Source of the DNA: Bellilinea sp040754815
GTDB taxonomy: Bacteria > Chloroflexota > Anaerolineae > Anaerolineales > Anaerolineaceae
DNA length: 64,000 nucleotides
Reading direction: 5' to 3'
NCBI GenBank assembly: GCA_040754815.1
Contig: JBFMBX010000009.1
Coordinates: forward strand, 57,627 to 121,626
Part shown: positions 26,053 to 36,551 of the stretch, one piece after another
Layout: each line of letters starts with the position of its first letter
Position numbering within the stretch: the stretch's first letter is position 1
Translations under genes and position numbers: made by a program
Notes under the pieces: generated by a model
Seen by the model: the letters and a program-made list of their open reading frames with translations, nothing else
Told to the model about the DNA's origin: nothing
Databases searched by the model: none

Positions 26053-29000
26053 TCAGGCAACCTCCTCTGCTACCCATAACTCCGTCAGCAGGGCGGCCTG
26101 TTCCAGCACCGTTTGAGTAGCCTTCTCCTGCCGGTCGGGCGGGTAGCCGTATTTCCGTAAAAGCCGTTTGACCATCACCCGCAGCTGCGAGCGCACGTTT
26201 TCGCGCATCGTCCAATCAATGCTGACATTGCTCCGCACCGTGCGCACCAGTTCACGGGCAATCGTGCGTAAAGTTTCATCCCCCAGCACGGCTACGGCAC
26301 TGTCGTTAGTTTCAAGCGCATCGTAAAACGCCAGTTCCTCTTCACTCAGTCCCAGCGATTGACCGCGGGCATTGGCCGCCCGCATCTCGCGCGCCAGTTC
26401 AATCAATTCTTCGATCACCTGCGCGGCCTCAATGGTACGATTTTGATAGCGGCGCAGGGTTTGCTCAAGCAATTCCGAGAAGGCGCGCCCCTGGATCAAA
26501 TTGCGGCGGCGCAGGCGGCTCAGCTCGCCCTTGAGCAGCCGCTGCAGCAGTTCAACACTCAGATTTTTATGCGGCAGACCGCGAACCTCGGCGAGGAACT
26601 CCTCCGAAAGGACGGAAATATCCGGTTTGCTCAAACCGGCTGCGGCGAAGATATCCACCACGCCCTCGGGGGTGATGGCCTGCGCCAGTATCTGACGCAC
26701 AGCATGGTCTAAATCTTGATAGGCGCGCCCCTCTGCTGGAGTGCGTTTGGTCAAGGCTGCCTGAACGCTCTGGAAAAAAGCAACCTCATCGCGAATGCGC
26801 AGGGCGTCATCATGCGGCACGGCCAGCGCAAAGGCTTTGGAAAGCTCGCGCGCTACCTGTACGAAGCGTTCCTTGCCGTTCTCTAATTGCAAGATATGCT
26901 CCAGCGCAGAGGGCAGCAGAGCCAGCCGCTGTTGAGGTGTGCCGGTCAGCCACGGCTGATAATCGAACCCGTAAAACAAATCGCGGCAGATTTCGTACTT
27001 TTCCAGCAACAGGCGCACCGCCTCTTCCTGCGGCATGGCGGTTCTCCCCCGCCCGCCCGATTCGCTGTAAACGGCCAGTGCTTCCTTCAATTCCTGCGCC
27101 AGTCCAAGGTAATCTACCACCAGCCCGCCGGGTTTATCGCGAAACACCCGGTTGACCCGCGCGATGGCCTGCATCAGCCCGTGTCCGCGCATGGGCTTAT
27201 CCAGATAGAGGGTGTGCAGACTGGGCGCGTCAAAGCCGGTCAGCCACATATCGCGCACGATCACCAGTTTGAAAGGGTCGTTCGGGTCACGAAAGCGGTT
27301 GGCCAGCGCTTCACGGCGGCGTTTGTCGCGGATGTGAGGCTGCCAGTCCGGCGGATCAGCGGCTGAACCGGTCATCACCACCTTGATCTGTCCGCCCTCG
27401 TCGTCGGGGTCTTCCCACTCCGGGCGCAGGCGGACAATCTCGCGGTACAGTTCCACCGCAATGCGGCGGCTCATGCACACAATCATGGCTTTGCCTTCCA
27501 GCGCGGCAAGGCGCTGCTCAAAATGCTCCACCATATCGCGCGCCAGCAGCTCCAGACGGCGCGGCGCGCCGACAATCGCTTCCAGTTGCGCCCAGCGGGT
27601 CTTGAGCTGTTCTTTGCGCTCGATCTCTTCGCCCTCGGTGACTTCCTCGAACGCTTCGTCAATTTTCGGTTTGAGTTCTTCGGGCAGGTTGAGTTTTGCC
27701 AGCCGGCTCTCGTAGAAAATCGGCACGGTGGCGCCGTCTTCAACCGCGCGTTGAACATCGTAAACGCTGATGTAATCGCCAAACACGGCGCGGGTGTTGC
27801 GGTCGCCCAATTCCAGCGGCGTGCCGGTAAAGGCGATGAACGAGGCGTTTGGCAGGGCATCACGCATGTGGCGGGCGTAGCCGTCAATGAAATCATACTG
27901 ACTGCGGTGGGCTTCATCGGCAATGACCACAATGTTGCGCCTGTCGGAGAGGGTCGGATTGAGATCCCCTTTCTCTTCGGGAAGGAACTTTTGAATGGTG
28001 GTGAAAATTACCCCGCCCGAATGCGCCGAAAGCAGCTGCCGCAGGTGAGCGCGGTTTTCAGCCTGCACCGGCGCCTGACGCAGCAAATCCTGACAGCGGG
28101 AAAACGTGCCAAACAGCTGATCATCCAGATCGTTGCGGTCGGTCAGCACAACAATGGTGGGGTTTTCCATAGCCGGTTCGCGGATGACACGCCCGGCGTA
28201 GAAGGCCATGGTCAGGCTTTTGCCGCTGCCCTGCGTGTGCCAGACCACCCCAACCCGCCGGTCGCCGGGTTGACTGCCCGGCTGACGGCGGGTTAGATAG
28301 CCGTCTGCCCGTTCGCGGATGGACTGCTGCATGGCTGAGGCGCGCAGGGTTTCCTGCACGGCTATCTGCACAGCATGAAACTGGTGATACCCAGCCGCTT
28401 TCTTGACCAGCCGCGAACGGTCACTCTCGAAGACGATAAAATCGCGCAAGAGGGCCAGCAGACGCGCCGGGTTGAACACCCCATCCAGCAGTACCTGCAA
28501 TTCCGGCTGCGGCGGTGTGCCTGCCGGGTTGCCCGCCTCGCCTACCGGCGGGTAGAAATCCTCGCCGGTGATGGTGCGCCACGGTTTGAACCACTCCCGC
28601 CCGGCACCCAGCACCCCAAGGCGGGCTTCCAGGCCGTCCGAGATGCCCAGCAGTTCGTTGAAGGTGAACAGAGTGGGCAGTTCGGATTGGTAGGTTTGCA
28701 GTTGCTGATAGGCAGTCCAGATGGTGGCCTGCTCATCGGTGGGGTTTTTCAGCTCGATAATCGCCAGCGGCAGGCCGTTAACGAACAGGACGATATCCGG
28801 GCGGCGCGAGCGGCGGTTTTCCAGCACGGCAAACTGATTGACGGCCAGAAAATCGTTGCCATCGGGATGGTCAAAATCCACCACCCGCACCTGCGCGCCG
28901 CGAATACTGCCATCGCCGGCGCGGTATTCCACATTCACCCCTTCCGTCAGCATTTTGTGGAAGGTGCGGTTGCGCGAGAGCAGGTCGGCACCCTGTGGGT

Positions 29001-29226
29001 GAGTTAACCGGCGGAAAGCATCTTCCAGCGCCTCGGCAGGCAGGCCGGGGTTGAGCCGCACCAACGCATCGCGCAGGCGGCGCTCCAGCACCACCGTGGA
29101 AAAGTCCGGGCGTTCGGGGGCGGTGCCGTCGGGGGCAATTTCTGCCCCGTTTTTGATTTGCCAGCCGAGGGCTTCCAGCCAGGCCAGGGCAGCGGATTCG
29201 AGGTCGGATTCGGTGAGATAGGTCAT
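26053..29226 (-). CDS. hsdR: Type I restriction enzyme, R subunit
   Basis: 1057 residues from the ATG at 29226 (GGAGAG upstream). N-terminal nuclease domain with RRPDIVLFVNGLPLAIIELK (PD..E-x-K); superfamily 2 helicase motor with Walker A HTQGSGKSLTM, DEAHRSQYDF box and FTGTPLE; C-terminal helical region. It translocates DNA and cuts at a distance when the HsdMS complex meets unmodified sites. Its ATG overlaps the stop of the RAYT gene (ATGA, 29223-29226), so its translation appears coupled to a transposase gene. Confidence 0.95.
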   Translation of the reverse strand: MTYLTESDLESAALAWLEALGWQIKNGAEIAPDGTAPERPDFSTVVLERRLRDALVRLNPGLPAEALEDAFRRLTHPQGADLLSRNRTFHKMLTEGVNVEYRAGDGSIRGAQVRVVDFDHPDGNDFLAVNQFAVLENRRSRRPDIVLFVNGLPLAIIELKNPTDEQATIWTAYQQLQTYQSELPTLFTFNELLGISDGLEARLGVLGAGREWFKPWRTITGEDFYPPVGEAGNPAGTPPQPELQVLLDGVFNPARLLALLRDFIVFESDRSRLVKKAAGYHQFHAVQIAVQETLRASAMQQSIRERADGYLTRRQPGSQPGDRRVGVVWHTQGSGKSLTMAFYAGRVIREPAMENPTIVVLTDRNDLDDQLFGTFSRCQDLLRQAPVQAENRAHLRQLLSAHSGGVIFTTIQKFLPEEKGDLNPTLSDRRNIVVIADEAHRSQYDFIDGYARHMRDALPNASFIAFTGTPLELGDRNTRAVFGDYISVYDVQRAVEDGATVPIFYESRLAKLNLPEELKPKIDEAFEEVTEGEEIERKEQLKTRWAQLEAIVGAPRRLELLARDMVEHFEQRLAALEGKAMIVCMSRRIAVELYREIVRLRPEWEDPDDEGGQIKVVMTGSAADPPDWQPHIRDKRRREALANRFRDPNDPFKLVIVRDMWLTGFDAPSLHTLYLDKPMRGHGLMQAIARVNRVFRDKPGGLVVDYLGLAQELKEALAVYSESGGRGRTAMPQEEAVRLLLEKYEICRDLFYGFDYQPWLTGTPQQRLALLPSALEHILQLENGKERFVQVARELSKAFALAVPHDDALRIRDEVAFFQSVQAALTKRTPAEGRAYQDLDHAVRQILAQAITPEGVVDIFAAAGLSKPDISVLSEEFLAEVRGLPHKNLSVELLQRLLKGELSRLRRRNLIQGRAFSELLEQTLRRYQNRTIEAAQVIEELIELAREMRAANARGQSLGLSEEELAFYDALETNDSAVAVLGDETLRTIARELVRTVRSNVSIDWTMRENVRSQLRVMVKRLLRKYGYPPDRQEKATQTVLEQAALLTELWVAEEVA

Positions 29227-30010
29227 GGTCTCTCCGATTTGGGTTTGATTCCCGCCGGGTTTTCCTGATCCAATGCCCAACGCAGCGGGTTATCGGCGAT
29301 GTATTGACGAATGCGGTTCAGCGATTCTTCGTTGCGGATGATGTGTTCGTAGTAATTGCGCTGCCAGATGGGTAAACCCGGCGTACCGCGTTGTTTGTTA
29401 ATCCGTAGGGCCGAAAACGTTTTGAATTGGCGCATGATTTCGGGCAATCCATACCGTTTTGCGGCGATCCCGCCGGAAATGGATTCGATGGATTGATCGG
29501 GGGTAGGTTGCGCAGAGGCGGGTTGCGGTTGCGTAGGGGCGGGTTGCGGTTGCGTAGGGGCGGGTTGCGGTTGCGTAGGGGCGGATTGCGGTTGCGTAGG
29601 GGCGGGTTGCGGTTGCGTAGGGGCAGGTTGCGGTTGGGTAGGGGCGGGTTGCGGTTGGGTAGGGGCGGGTTGCGGTTGGGTAGGGGCGGGTTCAGAACCC
29701 GCCCCTACCGCCGCCGGCGCGTTTACCGGGTCGGTAATGATGATGATTCCGTGCACGTGATTGGGCATGATGACGAACGCGTCCAATTGCACGTTTGGGA
29801 CGTGGTTAGGCAAATCACGCCACGTCCACAGGACAATTTCCCCCCATTCGTTCAACCGCATTTCGCCGTTTACCACCGTGCCGAACAGGCACGCCCGATC
29901 CCGCGTGCAGATGGTGACGAAATACGCGCCGGGTTGGGAATAATCGTATCCTTTCAGGCGGATACTGCGGCGGTTGGGGTGAGGCAGGCCTTGCCCGTTG
30001 TTGGTGTGAT

Positions 30011-30014
<4 letters not shown>
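29223..30014 (-). CDS. REP-associated tyrosine transposase (RAYT) with PTQPQPA repeats
   Basis: 263 residues from a GTG at 30014, preferred because GGAGAGGGG lies just upstream and its GTGA overlaps the hsdS stop. The Y1/HUH fold is visible: YFVTICTRDR, the HxH metal site in VIMPNHVHGIIII, and the C-terminal IWQRNYYEHIIRNEE followed by IRQYIADNPLRWALD. Between the HUH site and the C-terminal part sits an insert of about 65 residues made of PAPTQPQ units, encoded by a 21-base DNA repeat. RAYTs mobilise REP palindromes. Full coupling to hsdS and hsdR is unusual. Confidence 0.85.
29512..29708. repeat. 21-base tandem array ending in a complete REP palindrome
   Basis: GTAGGGGC(A/G)G begins at 29533, 29554, 29575, 29596, 29617, 29638, 29659 and 29680, an exact 21-base period, with a degenerate first unit at 29512. 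Each unit holds one arm of a REP. The last unit is completed by its partner: GTAGGGGCGGGTT (29680-29692), CAG, AACCCGCCCCTAC (29696-29708), perfect 13-base arms. The array lies inside the RAYT reading frame and encodes its PTQPQPA linker. Confidence 0.9.
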
Positions 30015-31350
<1,336 letters not shown>

Positions 31351-31354
<4 letters not shown>

Positions 31355-31887
31355 AGCCCATTTACTCCTAATAAGGCTTGCCGTAAATCTTCCGTCCAAT
31401 TTCCTGTTTTTTCGCCTTGAATAAATAATTCAAGTTCCAAATGGTCAATTGGCCACCCTATTCGTAAAAACAACCCGAAACAGTATCTGTAATTAGGGTC
31501 TTGAGTAAAAGCCTCTAATTTTTCATAGTCTTTTGTCTCATCATCTCCACTGATTTTTTTTACTTCCATGACCAAAAGATTCTTTTTCTTCCTGCGCCGG
31601 TGAATAATGATATCGGGGAAAACGGTTTTGGCTTCTGTATCAAAGGGAGTTACAACCTCGCTTATCAAGCTCAGCCTTTTTACGTCGGTACCTAACCGGT
31701 TATACTCACAATCTACATGCCATTCTGGAAACTCATCCTGCAGATATTCGGCGAGTTTATGGGTGATGGTGCGTTCATTGACATCTACGTCAAGTAACTC
31801 CGGATCATGCCGATAGAATCGAGCAATGGCGGCAATAACCCGCTGTTTGACTTCTTCTTCGCTCGGGTAAGGCAGAATGAGTCTCAT
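31351..31887 (-). CDS. PD-(D/E)XK-like protein in the restriction-modification operon
   Basis: 178 residues. Residues about 37-115 read HKLAEYLQDEFPEWHVDCEY, then VFPDIIIHRRRKKKNLLVME and EVKK: a helix with Glu, then PD...(x)ExK, the core of restriction-endonuclease-like nucleases. The stop overlaps the hsdS start (ATGA, 31351-31354), so it is coupled to hsdS. The 5' region carries one of two 57-base palindromic elements. It may be an extra nuclease, a fragment-like partner of HsdR, or a non-catalytic binding protein. Family name not recognised. Confidence 0.6.
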
Positions 31888-31929
31888 TTTTTCCTCCTTA
31901 TAATCACCCCCGGAAAGGGTTTATATTAT

Positions 31930-31986
31930 CGTTTCGTTTAATAAGAGTTCGCCTTATTAAACGAAACCCGCAATTCGTTTAATAAG
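31930..31986. promoter_or_regulatory. 57-base palindromic element before the nuclease-hsdS block
   Basis: TCGTTTAATAAG and its reverse complement CTTATTAAACGA face each other about five bases apart, followed by a third copy, TCGTTTAATAAG, ending at 31986. An ungapped alignment with 33199-33255 matches 44 of 57 bases by hand count. Likely operator for the genes to its left. Confidence 0.7.
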
Positions 31987-32017
31987 ATAAATTCTTTGCT
32001 TTTCCTGAATGACTTAT

Positions 32018-33181
32018 TCATAATGCTTCTGTTCCTTCGCTGAGAATGCTCAGGTACTGGTTGTAAACAAAAATGCGGTTGCGCCGCTGACCGGTAATTT
32101 CACTAACGATCTTAAGACTCACCAGATTTTCCATTGCCCGCGCAACGGCCGGAAAAGAAAGCCCGGTACGCTCAGAGACTTCCTTCAAGGTGACGATCGG
32201 CCGCTCACAAAGCACACGAAATACCCGTAATGTGGTTGAAGATGTACGTTGATGATTTTGAATGAGCCGTTCATCCTGCTGGAATAGCGATAGCAAGCGC
32301 TTGGCTGTTTCAACAGCATTTTGGGCGGTATGCTCAACCCCTTCAAGGAAGAAATCTAACCAGGCTTCCCAATTCCCCTCAAGGCGGACAACATCGAGCA
32401 AACGGTAATATTCCTGACGATGTTGCTTGAAATAAAGGCTCAAGTAAAGGAGCGGCTGAGAGAGCAGACCATCATGGTGGAGGATAAAGGCAATCAGCAG
32501 ACGTCCCAAGCGCCCATTCCCATCCAGAAACGGATGAATGGTCTCAAACTGAACGTGAGCAAGCGCGGCTTTAATAAGAGCAGGATAAGGGTTATTCTCA
32601 CCGTGGAGAAAACGTTCCAGTTCCGCCATGCAGTTCTGAACATACCCCGGCGGCGGGGGCACAAAGTGGGCATTACCCGGGCGCGTTCCTCCAATCCAGT
32701 TTTGCGTGCGGCGGAATTCGCCCGGAGACTTCTCACTGCCACGGCCGCGGGAAAGCAATACGGCGTGCATTTCACGAATTAAGCGATTAGAAAGAGGGAA
32801 GCCCTCTCGCAGTCGCTTCAATCCGTAATCCAGCGCCGCCACATAGTTGGAAACCTCCACGACGTCATCCAATGGCGCGCCGGGCATCTCTTCCAATTCA
32901 AAAAGCAGCAGCTGGGCTAAAGAGGACTGTGTTCCTTCAATCTGAGAGGAAAGAACCGCTTCGCGGCGTACATAAGCGTATAAGAAGAGATCAGGGTCGG
33001 GCAACAGCAGAGTCACGCTGTCCAGCCTGCCTAATGCCAGAGTAGCACGCTCCAGCAATTGCTGGCGTTGAGCGGTCATTTCTAACGGCGGATTTGGTGG
33101 AAGCGGGTCAGGGATAAAAGCACGAATTATCTCTCCGCCCACTTCGGTTATTTCGTAATGTCCGGTCAAACCGCGCCGCAT
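32018..33181 (-). CDS. Fic-family AMP-transferase-type protein with C-terminal winged helix
   Basis: 387 residues. N-terminal Fic_N region with the inhibitory pattern S-x-x-x-E-G in LSSQIEGTQSS, so a class II self-inhibited Fic. The active loop is HPFLDGNGRLGRLL, complete. The last about 80 residues form a winged helix (TLKEVSERTGLSFPAVARAM, wing RRNRIFVYN). Fic proteins usually attach AMP to target proteins. Similar two-domain proteins occur in restriction and defence loci. The matching 57-base elements upstream of this gene and upstream of the nuclease-hsdS block suggest that its winged helix regulates both. Confidence 0.85.
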   Translation of the reverse strand: MRRGLTGHYEITEVGGEIIRAFIPDPLPPNPPLEMTAQRQQLLERATLALGRLDSVTLLLPDPDLFLYAYVRREAVLSSQIEGTQSSLAQLLLFELEEMPGAPLDDVVEVSNYVAALDYGLKRLREGFPLSNRLIREMHAVLLSRGRGSEKSPGEFRRTQNWIGGTRPGNAHFVPPPPGYVQNCMAELERFLHGENNPYPALIKAALAHVQFETIHPFLDGNGRLGRLLIAFILHHDGLLSQPLLYLSLYFKQHRQEYYRLLDVVRLEGNWEAWLDFFLEGVEHTAQNAVETAKRLLSLFQQDERLIQNHQRTSSTTLRVFRVLCERPIVTLKEVSERTGLSFPAVARAMENLVSLKIVSEITGQRRNRIFVYNQYLSILSEGTEAL

Positions 33182-33198
33182 GGATTACTCCTTATTTC

Positions 33199-33255
33199 CG
33201 TTTCGTTAAATAAAAGATTTCGCTATTAAACGATTCTGGCGAATCGTTTAATAAG
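33199..33255. promoter_or_regulatory. 57-base palindromic element before fic
   Basis: A near copy of 31930-31986. It holds TCGTTAAATAA, the inverse CTATTAAACGA and TCGTTTAATAAG (33244-33255). It fills the gap between the hsdM stop at 33259 and the fic start at 33181, so it can serve as operator for fic. Confidence 0.7.
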
Positions 33256-33258
33256 CAC

Positions 33259-34824
33259 CTACCTCCAAAAGCCCAATTCTTCCAGATTGCGCCGGATTTC
33301 CTCATCCAACCGTCTCGCCTCTTCCACCTGAGCCCGCCACTCGGCCGTCAGGCGGCGCATCTTTTCCTCGAAGGGTTCGCCGTCCTCTTCCTTCGGCGCG
33401 GCGCCCACGTAACGCCCTGGCGTCAGCACGTAGCCGTGCTTGCGGATCTCTTCCAGCCCGGCGCTCTTGCAAAAGCCGGGCTCATCAGCATAAGCGGCAT
33501 CGCCGCTGCGCCAGCGGTGGTAGGTATCGGCAATCTTGCGGATGTCCTCATCGGTCAGTTCGCGGTGAGTGCGGTCCACCATGCCTCCCATCTGGCGGGC
33601 GTCAATGAACAAGACCTGCCCGCGGCGCGCTTCGCCCTTGCCGCGCCGCAGGAACCACAGACAAGCCGGGATCTGGGTGGAGTAAAAAAGCTGGGTGGGC
33701 AGGGCCACCATGCAGTCCACCAGATCATCCTCGATGATGGCACGGCGGATGTCTCCCTCGCCGGATTGATTGGACGACATCGAGCCGTTGGCCAGCACAA
33801 AACCGGCCACCCCGCCCGGCGCAAGGTGGTGAAGCATGTGCTGCACCCACGCAAAATTGGCATTGTTGGCCGGCGGGATGCCGTACTTCCAGCGTTTGTC
33901 CTCGCGCAGGCGTTCCCCGCCCCAGTCCGAAACATTGAACGGGGGATTGGCGAGGATGTAATCGGCCCTCAGGTCGGGGAAGCGGTCATCGTGGAACGAA
34001 TCGCCCTGTGCAATCTGCCCTTCGATGCCGCGGATGGCCAGATTCATCTTGCACAGCCGCCAGGTGTTGTAATTCGACTCTTGCCCGTAGATCGAGATAT
34101 CGGCTCTTGGACGGGTCAGCGCCCCGCCCCTACGACCGCCGTTGCCGTTGCCGGTGGCATGGGCGCGGATGAAATTCATGGACTGTACGAACATGCCCCC
34201 GGAACCGCAGCAGGGATCGTACACCCGCCCGCGGTAAGGTTCGATCATCTCCACCAGCAGTTTGACCACACATTGCGGGGTGTAGAACTCGCCGCCTTTT
34301 CGGCCCTCGGCACTGGCAAACTGGCCGAGGAAGTATTCATAGACGCGCCCCAGCACGTCTTTTTCACGGGCGGCTTCATCCCCCACGCGGATGTTGGACA
34401 ACAGGTCAATCAACTGCCCCAGCCGCTGCTTATCCAAGGCCGGGCGGGCGTAGTCTTTGGGCAAAACCCCTTTCAGAGCGGGGTTATCCCGTTCGATGGC
34501 GAGCATGGCATCATCAACCACCTTGCCAATGGTGGGCTGGCGGGCCTGCGCCTGAATCTGCTTCCAGCGGGCTTCGGGCGGCACCCAGAAGATATTTTTG
34601 GCGCGGTATTCGTCCGGGTCTTCGGGGTCGGCGCCTTCATCGCGTTCACGTTCCAGTTGGGCGTGGTATTCCTCAAACGCATCGGAAACGTATTTGAGGA
34701 AGATCAACCCCAGCACAACGTGCTTGTATTCGGCGGCGTCCATGCTGCCACGCAAAGCGTCTGCCGCCGCCCATAAATTTTTTTCAAACCCCAGAATTGC
34801 ACCGTTGGTTTGTGAATTTGCCAT
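33259..34824 (-). CDS. hsdM: Type I restriction-modification methyltransferase subunit
   Basis: 521 residues. Helical N-terminal HsdM domain, then the AdoMet motif VYDPCCGSGGMFVQS and the catalytic NPPFNVSDW for N6-adenine methylation. Works with HsdS to protect host DNA. Residues around 230-242 (NGGRRGGALTRPRA) form an unusual loop just before DISIYGQE and coincide with REP-like DNA at 34113-34133, so they look inserted. It is the first gene of the island on the minus strand. Confidence 0.95.
   Translation of the reverse strand: MANSQTNGAILGFEKNLWAAADALRGSMDAAEYKHVVLGLIFLKYVSDAFEEYHAQLERERDEGADPEDPDEYRAKNIFWVPPEARWKQIQAQARQPTIGKVVDDAMLAIERDNPALKGVLPKDYARPALDKQRLGQLIDLLSNIRVGDEAAREKDVLGRVYEYFLGQFASAEGRKGGEFYTPQCVVKLLVEMIEPYRGRVYDPCCGSGGMFVQSMNFIRAHATGNGNGGRRGGALTRPRADISIYGQESNYNTWRLCKMNLAIRGIEGQIAQGDSFHDDRFPDLRADYILANPPFNVSDWGGERLREDKRWKYGIPPANNANFAWVQHMLHHLAPGGVAGFVLANGSMSSNQSGEGDIRRAIIEDDLVDCMVALPTQLFYSTQIPACLWFLRRGKGEARRGQVLFIDARQMGGMVDRTHRELTDEDIRKIADTYHRWRSGDAAYADEPGFCKSAGLEEIRKHGYVLTPGRYVGAAPKEEDGEPFEEKMRRLTAEWRAQVEEARRLDEEIRRNLEELGFWR
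34113..34133. repeat. Degenerate REP-like sequence inside hsdM
   Basis: The stretch from 34113 to 34133 ends CCGCCCCTAC, one arm of the GTAGGGGCGG-type REP seen in the RAYT gene; the facing arm is decayed (GGGTCAGCGC). It encodes an extra loop in HsdM. Confidence 0.45.
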
Positions 34825-35063
34825 GTGGATTTCCCTTACGAAACGAATTTCGCCCGTACATCCGGTTCACTTGCGCGGGCAGCAAAAGTTTGCTAAGCTA
34901 GGTTTTGCCGCAACGCGCCTTCACCGCGTTGCACCTCAGCCCCACCAATGCCCCGCTGGGGCTTATTTGTCTTTGGGTATATTGTAGCAAAAGTTTGATG
35001 CTTGGCGCCTGTTTTGAACCGGTTTAATCTTCGATTGTCGAATCCCCGAATCACACATCCGTG

Positions 35064-35094
35064 AGGTTCGGGGGTTCGAGCCCCTCCGCGCCCA
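35064..35094 (+). other. tRNA 3' fragment (T arm and acceptor half)
   Basis: The stretch contains a full T arm (GGGGG, TTCGAGC, then the pairing strand CCCTC) and an acceptor strand CGCGCCC followed by A. The matching 5' acceptor GGGCGCG is absent upstream. About 16 bases before the fragment is a near-perfect inverted copy of the T arm, TCGAATCCCCGAA. A terminator follows, as behind a real tRNA. The intact tRNA seems to have been split, possibly by integration of the neighbouring island. Confidence 0.55.
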
Positions 35095-35100
35095 CTCCCG

Positions 35101-35125
35101 CACCCCCAAAGGGGTGTTTTTCTTT
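35101..35125 (+). terminator. Terminator after the tRNA fragment
   Basis: CACCCC and GGGGTG form a short stem around CAAA, followed by TTTTTCTTTT. It fits a rho-independent terminator left from the tRNA transcription unit. Confidence 0.65.
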
Positions 35126-35324
35126 TCAGGTTCAGAAAACAGCAATCTTTTTTTAGAAGCGCCGGGTCTTAATCACAGCGATTTTCCTTCCTGTCTTTAC
35201 CACAACAATTCGTAAAAAACAGATTAAGTTCCCTAACAAAACTGAAAATATTCTTTACAAAGATGTTACGGGAAACAGCAGATAAGCCTTTTATAATTTT
35301 TTTAAGTTTTGTGGAGGCAATGCT

Positions 35325-36533
35325 ATGCGTGAAAAAATCTTCATTGTGGACGACAATGAGGTGAGCCGCAAGTTAGTGGGTGGAATTCTAAAAAAAGAAG
35401 GCTACGAAGTTTATACCGCTGCCAGTGCCACAGAGGCTCTGGCAAATATTCCAAAAGTGATGCCGGATCTGGTGATTCTGGATGTGATGATGCCCGAAAT
35501 GGATGGCTATCAATTATGCCGGCGTCTGAGAGACCGCCCCGATACCACCTACCTGCCAGTTTTGATTCTAACTTCCCTCAATCAATTGGAAGAACGGTTA
35601 AAAGCCTTTGAAGCAGGCGCCGACGATTTTATTCCCAAACCATTCCAGCCACAGGAATTTTTAGCGCGCGTGCAGGTGACTCTACGGCGCTCCTCTCGCT
35701 TACTCCCCTCACCAACAAAAGTTCAGGGAGAGGTACTGGCTATCTACTCATTGCGCGGCGGCAGTGGTGTTTCCACCATTGCCGTCAATACCGCCATTGG
35801 GCTGACCCAGTTATGGAAGAAACCGGTTGCACTGGTGGATTTGGCGTTGGAAAACGGCATCTGCGCTCTGATGACCGATTTACCCCTGCGTCATAGCTGG
35901 GCAGAATTATCCAAAATTCCTGCAGCCGAAATGGATTATGAGGTAGTGTATCAGGTTTTATTGAAGCACGAATCGGGTTTGAATGTGCTGGCTGCCCCGC
36001 GCCGTCCCTATGAGGCTGAACTCTTGAATGCCGATCAGGTGAAAAAGGTCTTAAGTTTGCTGGCAAACCAGTATGAATACCTTGTCCTAGATTTACCTCA
36101 CAATTTTTCCGATCTCACACTGGCCGCACTGGATAATGCCGATAAAATTTTGCTCGTTCTTTCACCCGAGCTGGCTTCTGTTCAATGTACCACCATTGCG
36201 CTGGATGTCTTTTCAAAAATTGGTTATCCGTCCGATAAGGTTAAATTAATCCTGAATTGGAATTTCAAGGGTAAGGGCTTGCCCAGAGAAGAGATCGAAA
36301 AAGTCCTTCAAAAGCGGATAGAAATTGTGCTTCCTTTTGCAGGTGACCAGCTGGTGAATGCCCTGACCATTGGCAAACCTCCGGTTTATGAAGCGCCTGA
36401 CGGTGCATTGGGAGCCTTGTTCGAAGATTTTGCTTTTTATTGGAGCAAGACAGATCATAAAAAGAACCCACCCAAGCCCTATTCTGAGGCGTTTGTCCGC
36501 GTTCAAAAGCGGATGAAAGCCAGACAAAAGTGA
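35325..36533 (+). CDS. Receiver domain fused to TadZ/CpaE-like ATPase
   Basis: 402 residues. Residues 1-122 are a full receiver: acidic pair DD at 9-10, phosphoacceptor Asp53 in LVILDVMMPEMDG and Lys in FIPKPF. Residues about 138-370 are a MinD/ParA-type domain with a deviant Walker A, LRGGSGVSTIAVN, like CpaE/TadZ, the polar targeting factor of Tad pili. Many CpaE proteins have a degenerate receiver, but here it looks functional. It starts the signalling cluster; GTGGAGG precedes the ATG. It could place or switch pilus assembly in response to the kinase encoded downstream. Confidence 0.8.
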   Translation: MREKIFIVDDNEVSRKLVGGILKKEGYEVYTAASATEALANIPKVMPDLVILDVMMPEMDGYQLCRRLRDRPDTTYLPVLILTSLNQLEERLKAFEAGADDFIPKPFQPQEFLARVQVTLRRSSRLLPSPTKVQGEVLAIYSLRGGSGVSTIAVNTAIGLTQLWKKPVALVDLALENGICALMTDLPLRHSWAELSKIPAAEMDYEVVYQVLLKHESGLNVLAAPRRPYEAELLNADQVKKVLSLLANQYEYLVLDLPHNFSDLTLAALDNADKILLVLSPELASVQCTTIALDVFSKIGYPSDKVKLILNWNFKGKGLPREEIEKVLQKRIEIVLPFAGDQLVNALTIGKPPVYEAPDGALGALFEDFAFYWSKTDHKKNPPKPYSEAFVRVQKRMKARQK

Positions 36534-36551
36534 AACAGCAAGGAGATTGCC

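Larger units (their letters stand above)
34825..35324. other. Intergenic region with tRNA fragment, terminator and promoter
   Basis: No gene is supported. It holds a tRNA 3' fragment (35064-35094) and a terminator (35101-35125). A TATAAT at 35292-35297 lies before the receiver-TadZ gene, with no good -35. GTGGAGG precedes the ATG at 35325. Confidence 0.5.

Noticed and set aside
29512..29708. CRISPR-like array
   Set aside because: Units are 21 bases with no variable spacers and lie inside a reading frame; it is a tandem repeat.
33436..34776. 446-codon plus-strand frame opposite hsdM
   Set aside because: Antisense shadow in GC-rich DNA. The minus strand carries clear methyltransferase motifs and this frame has none.
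35221..35324. Riboswitch before the receiver-TadZ gene
   Set aside because: No conserved core or alternative hairpins could be recognised; only a -10-like TATAAT and a ribosome binding site are visible.
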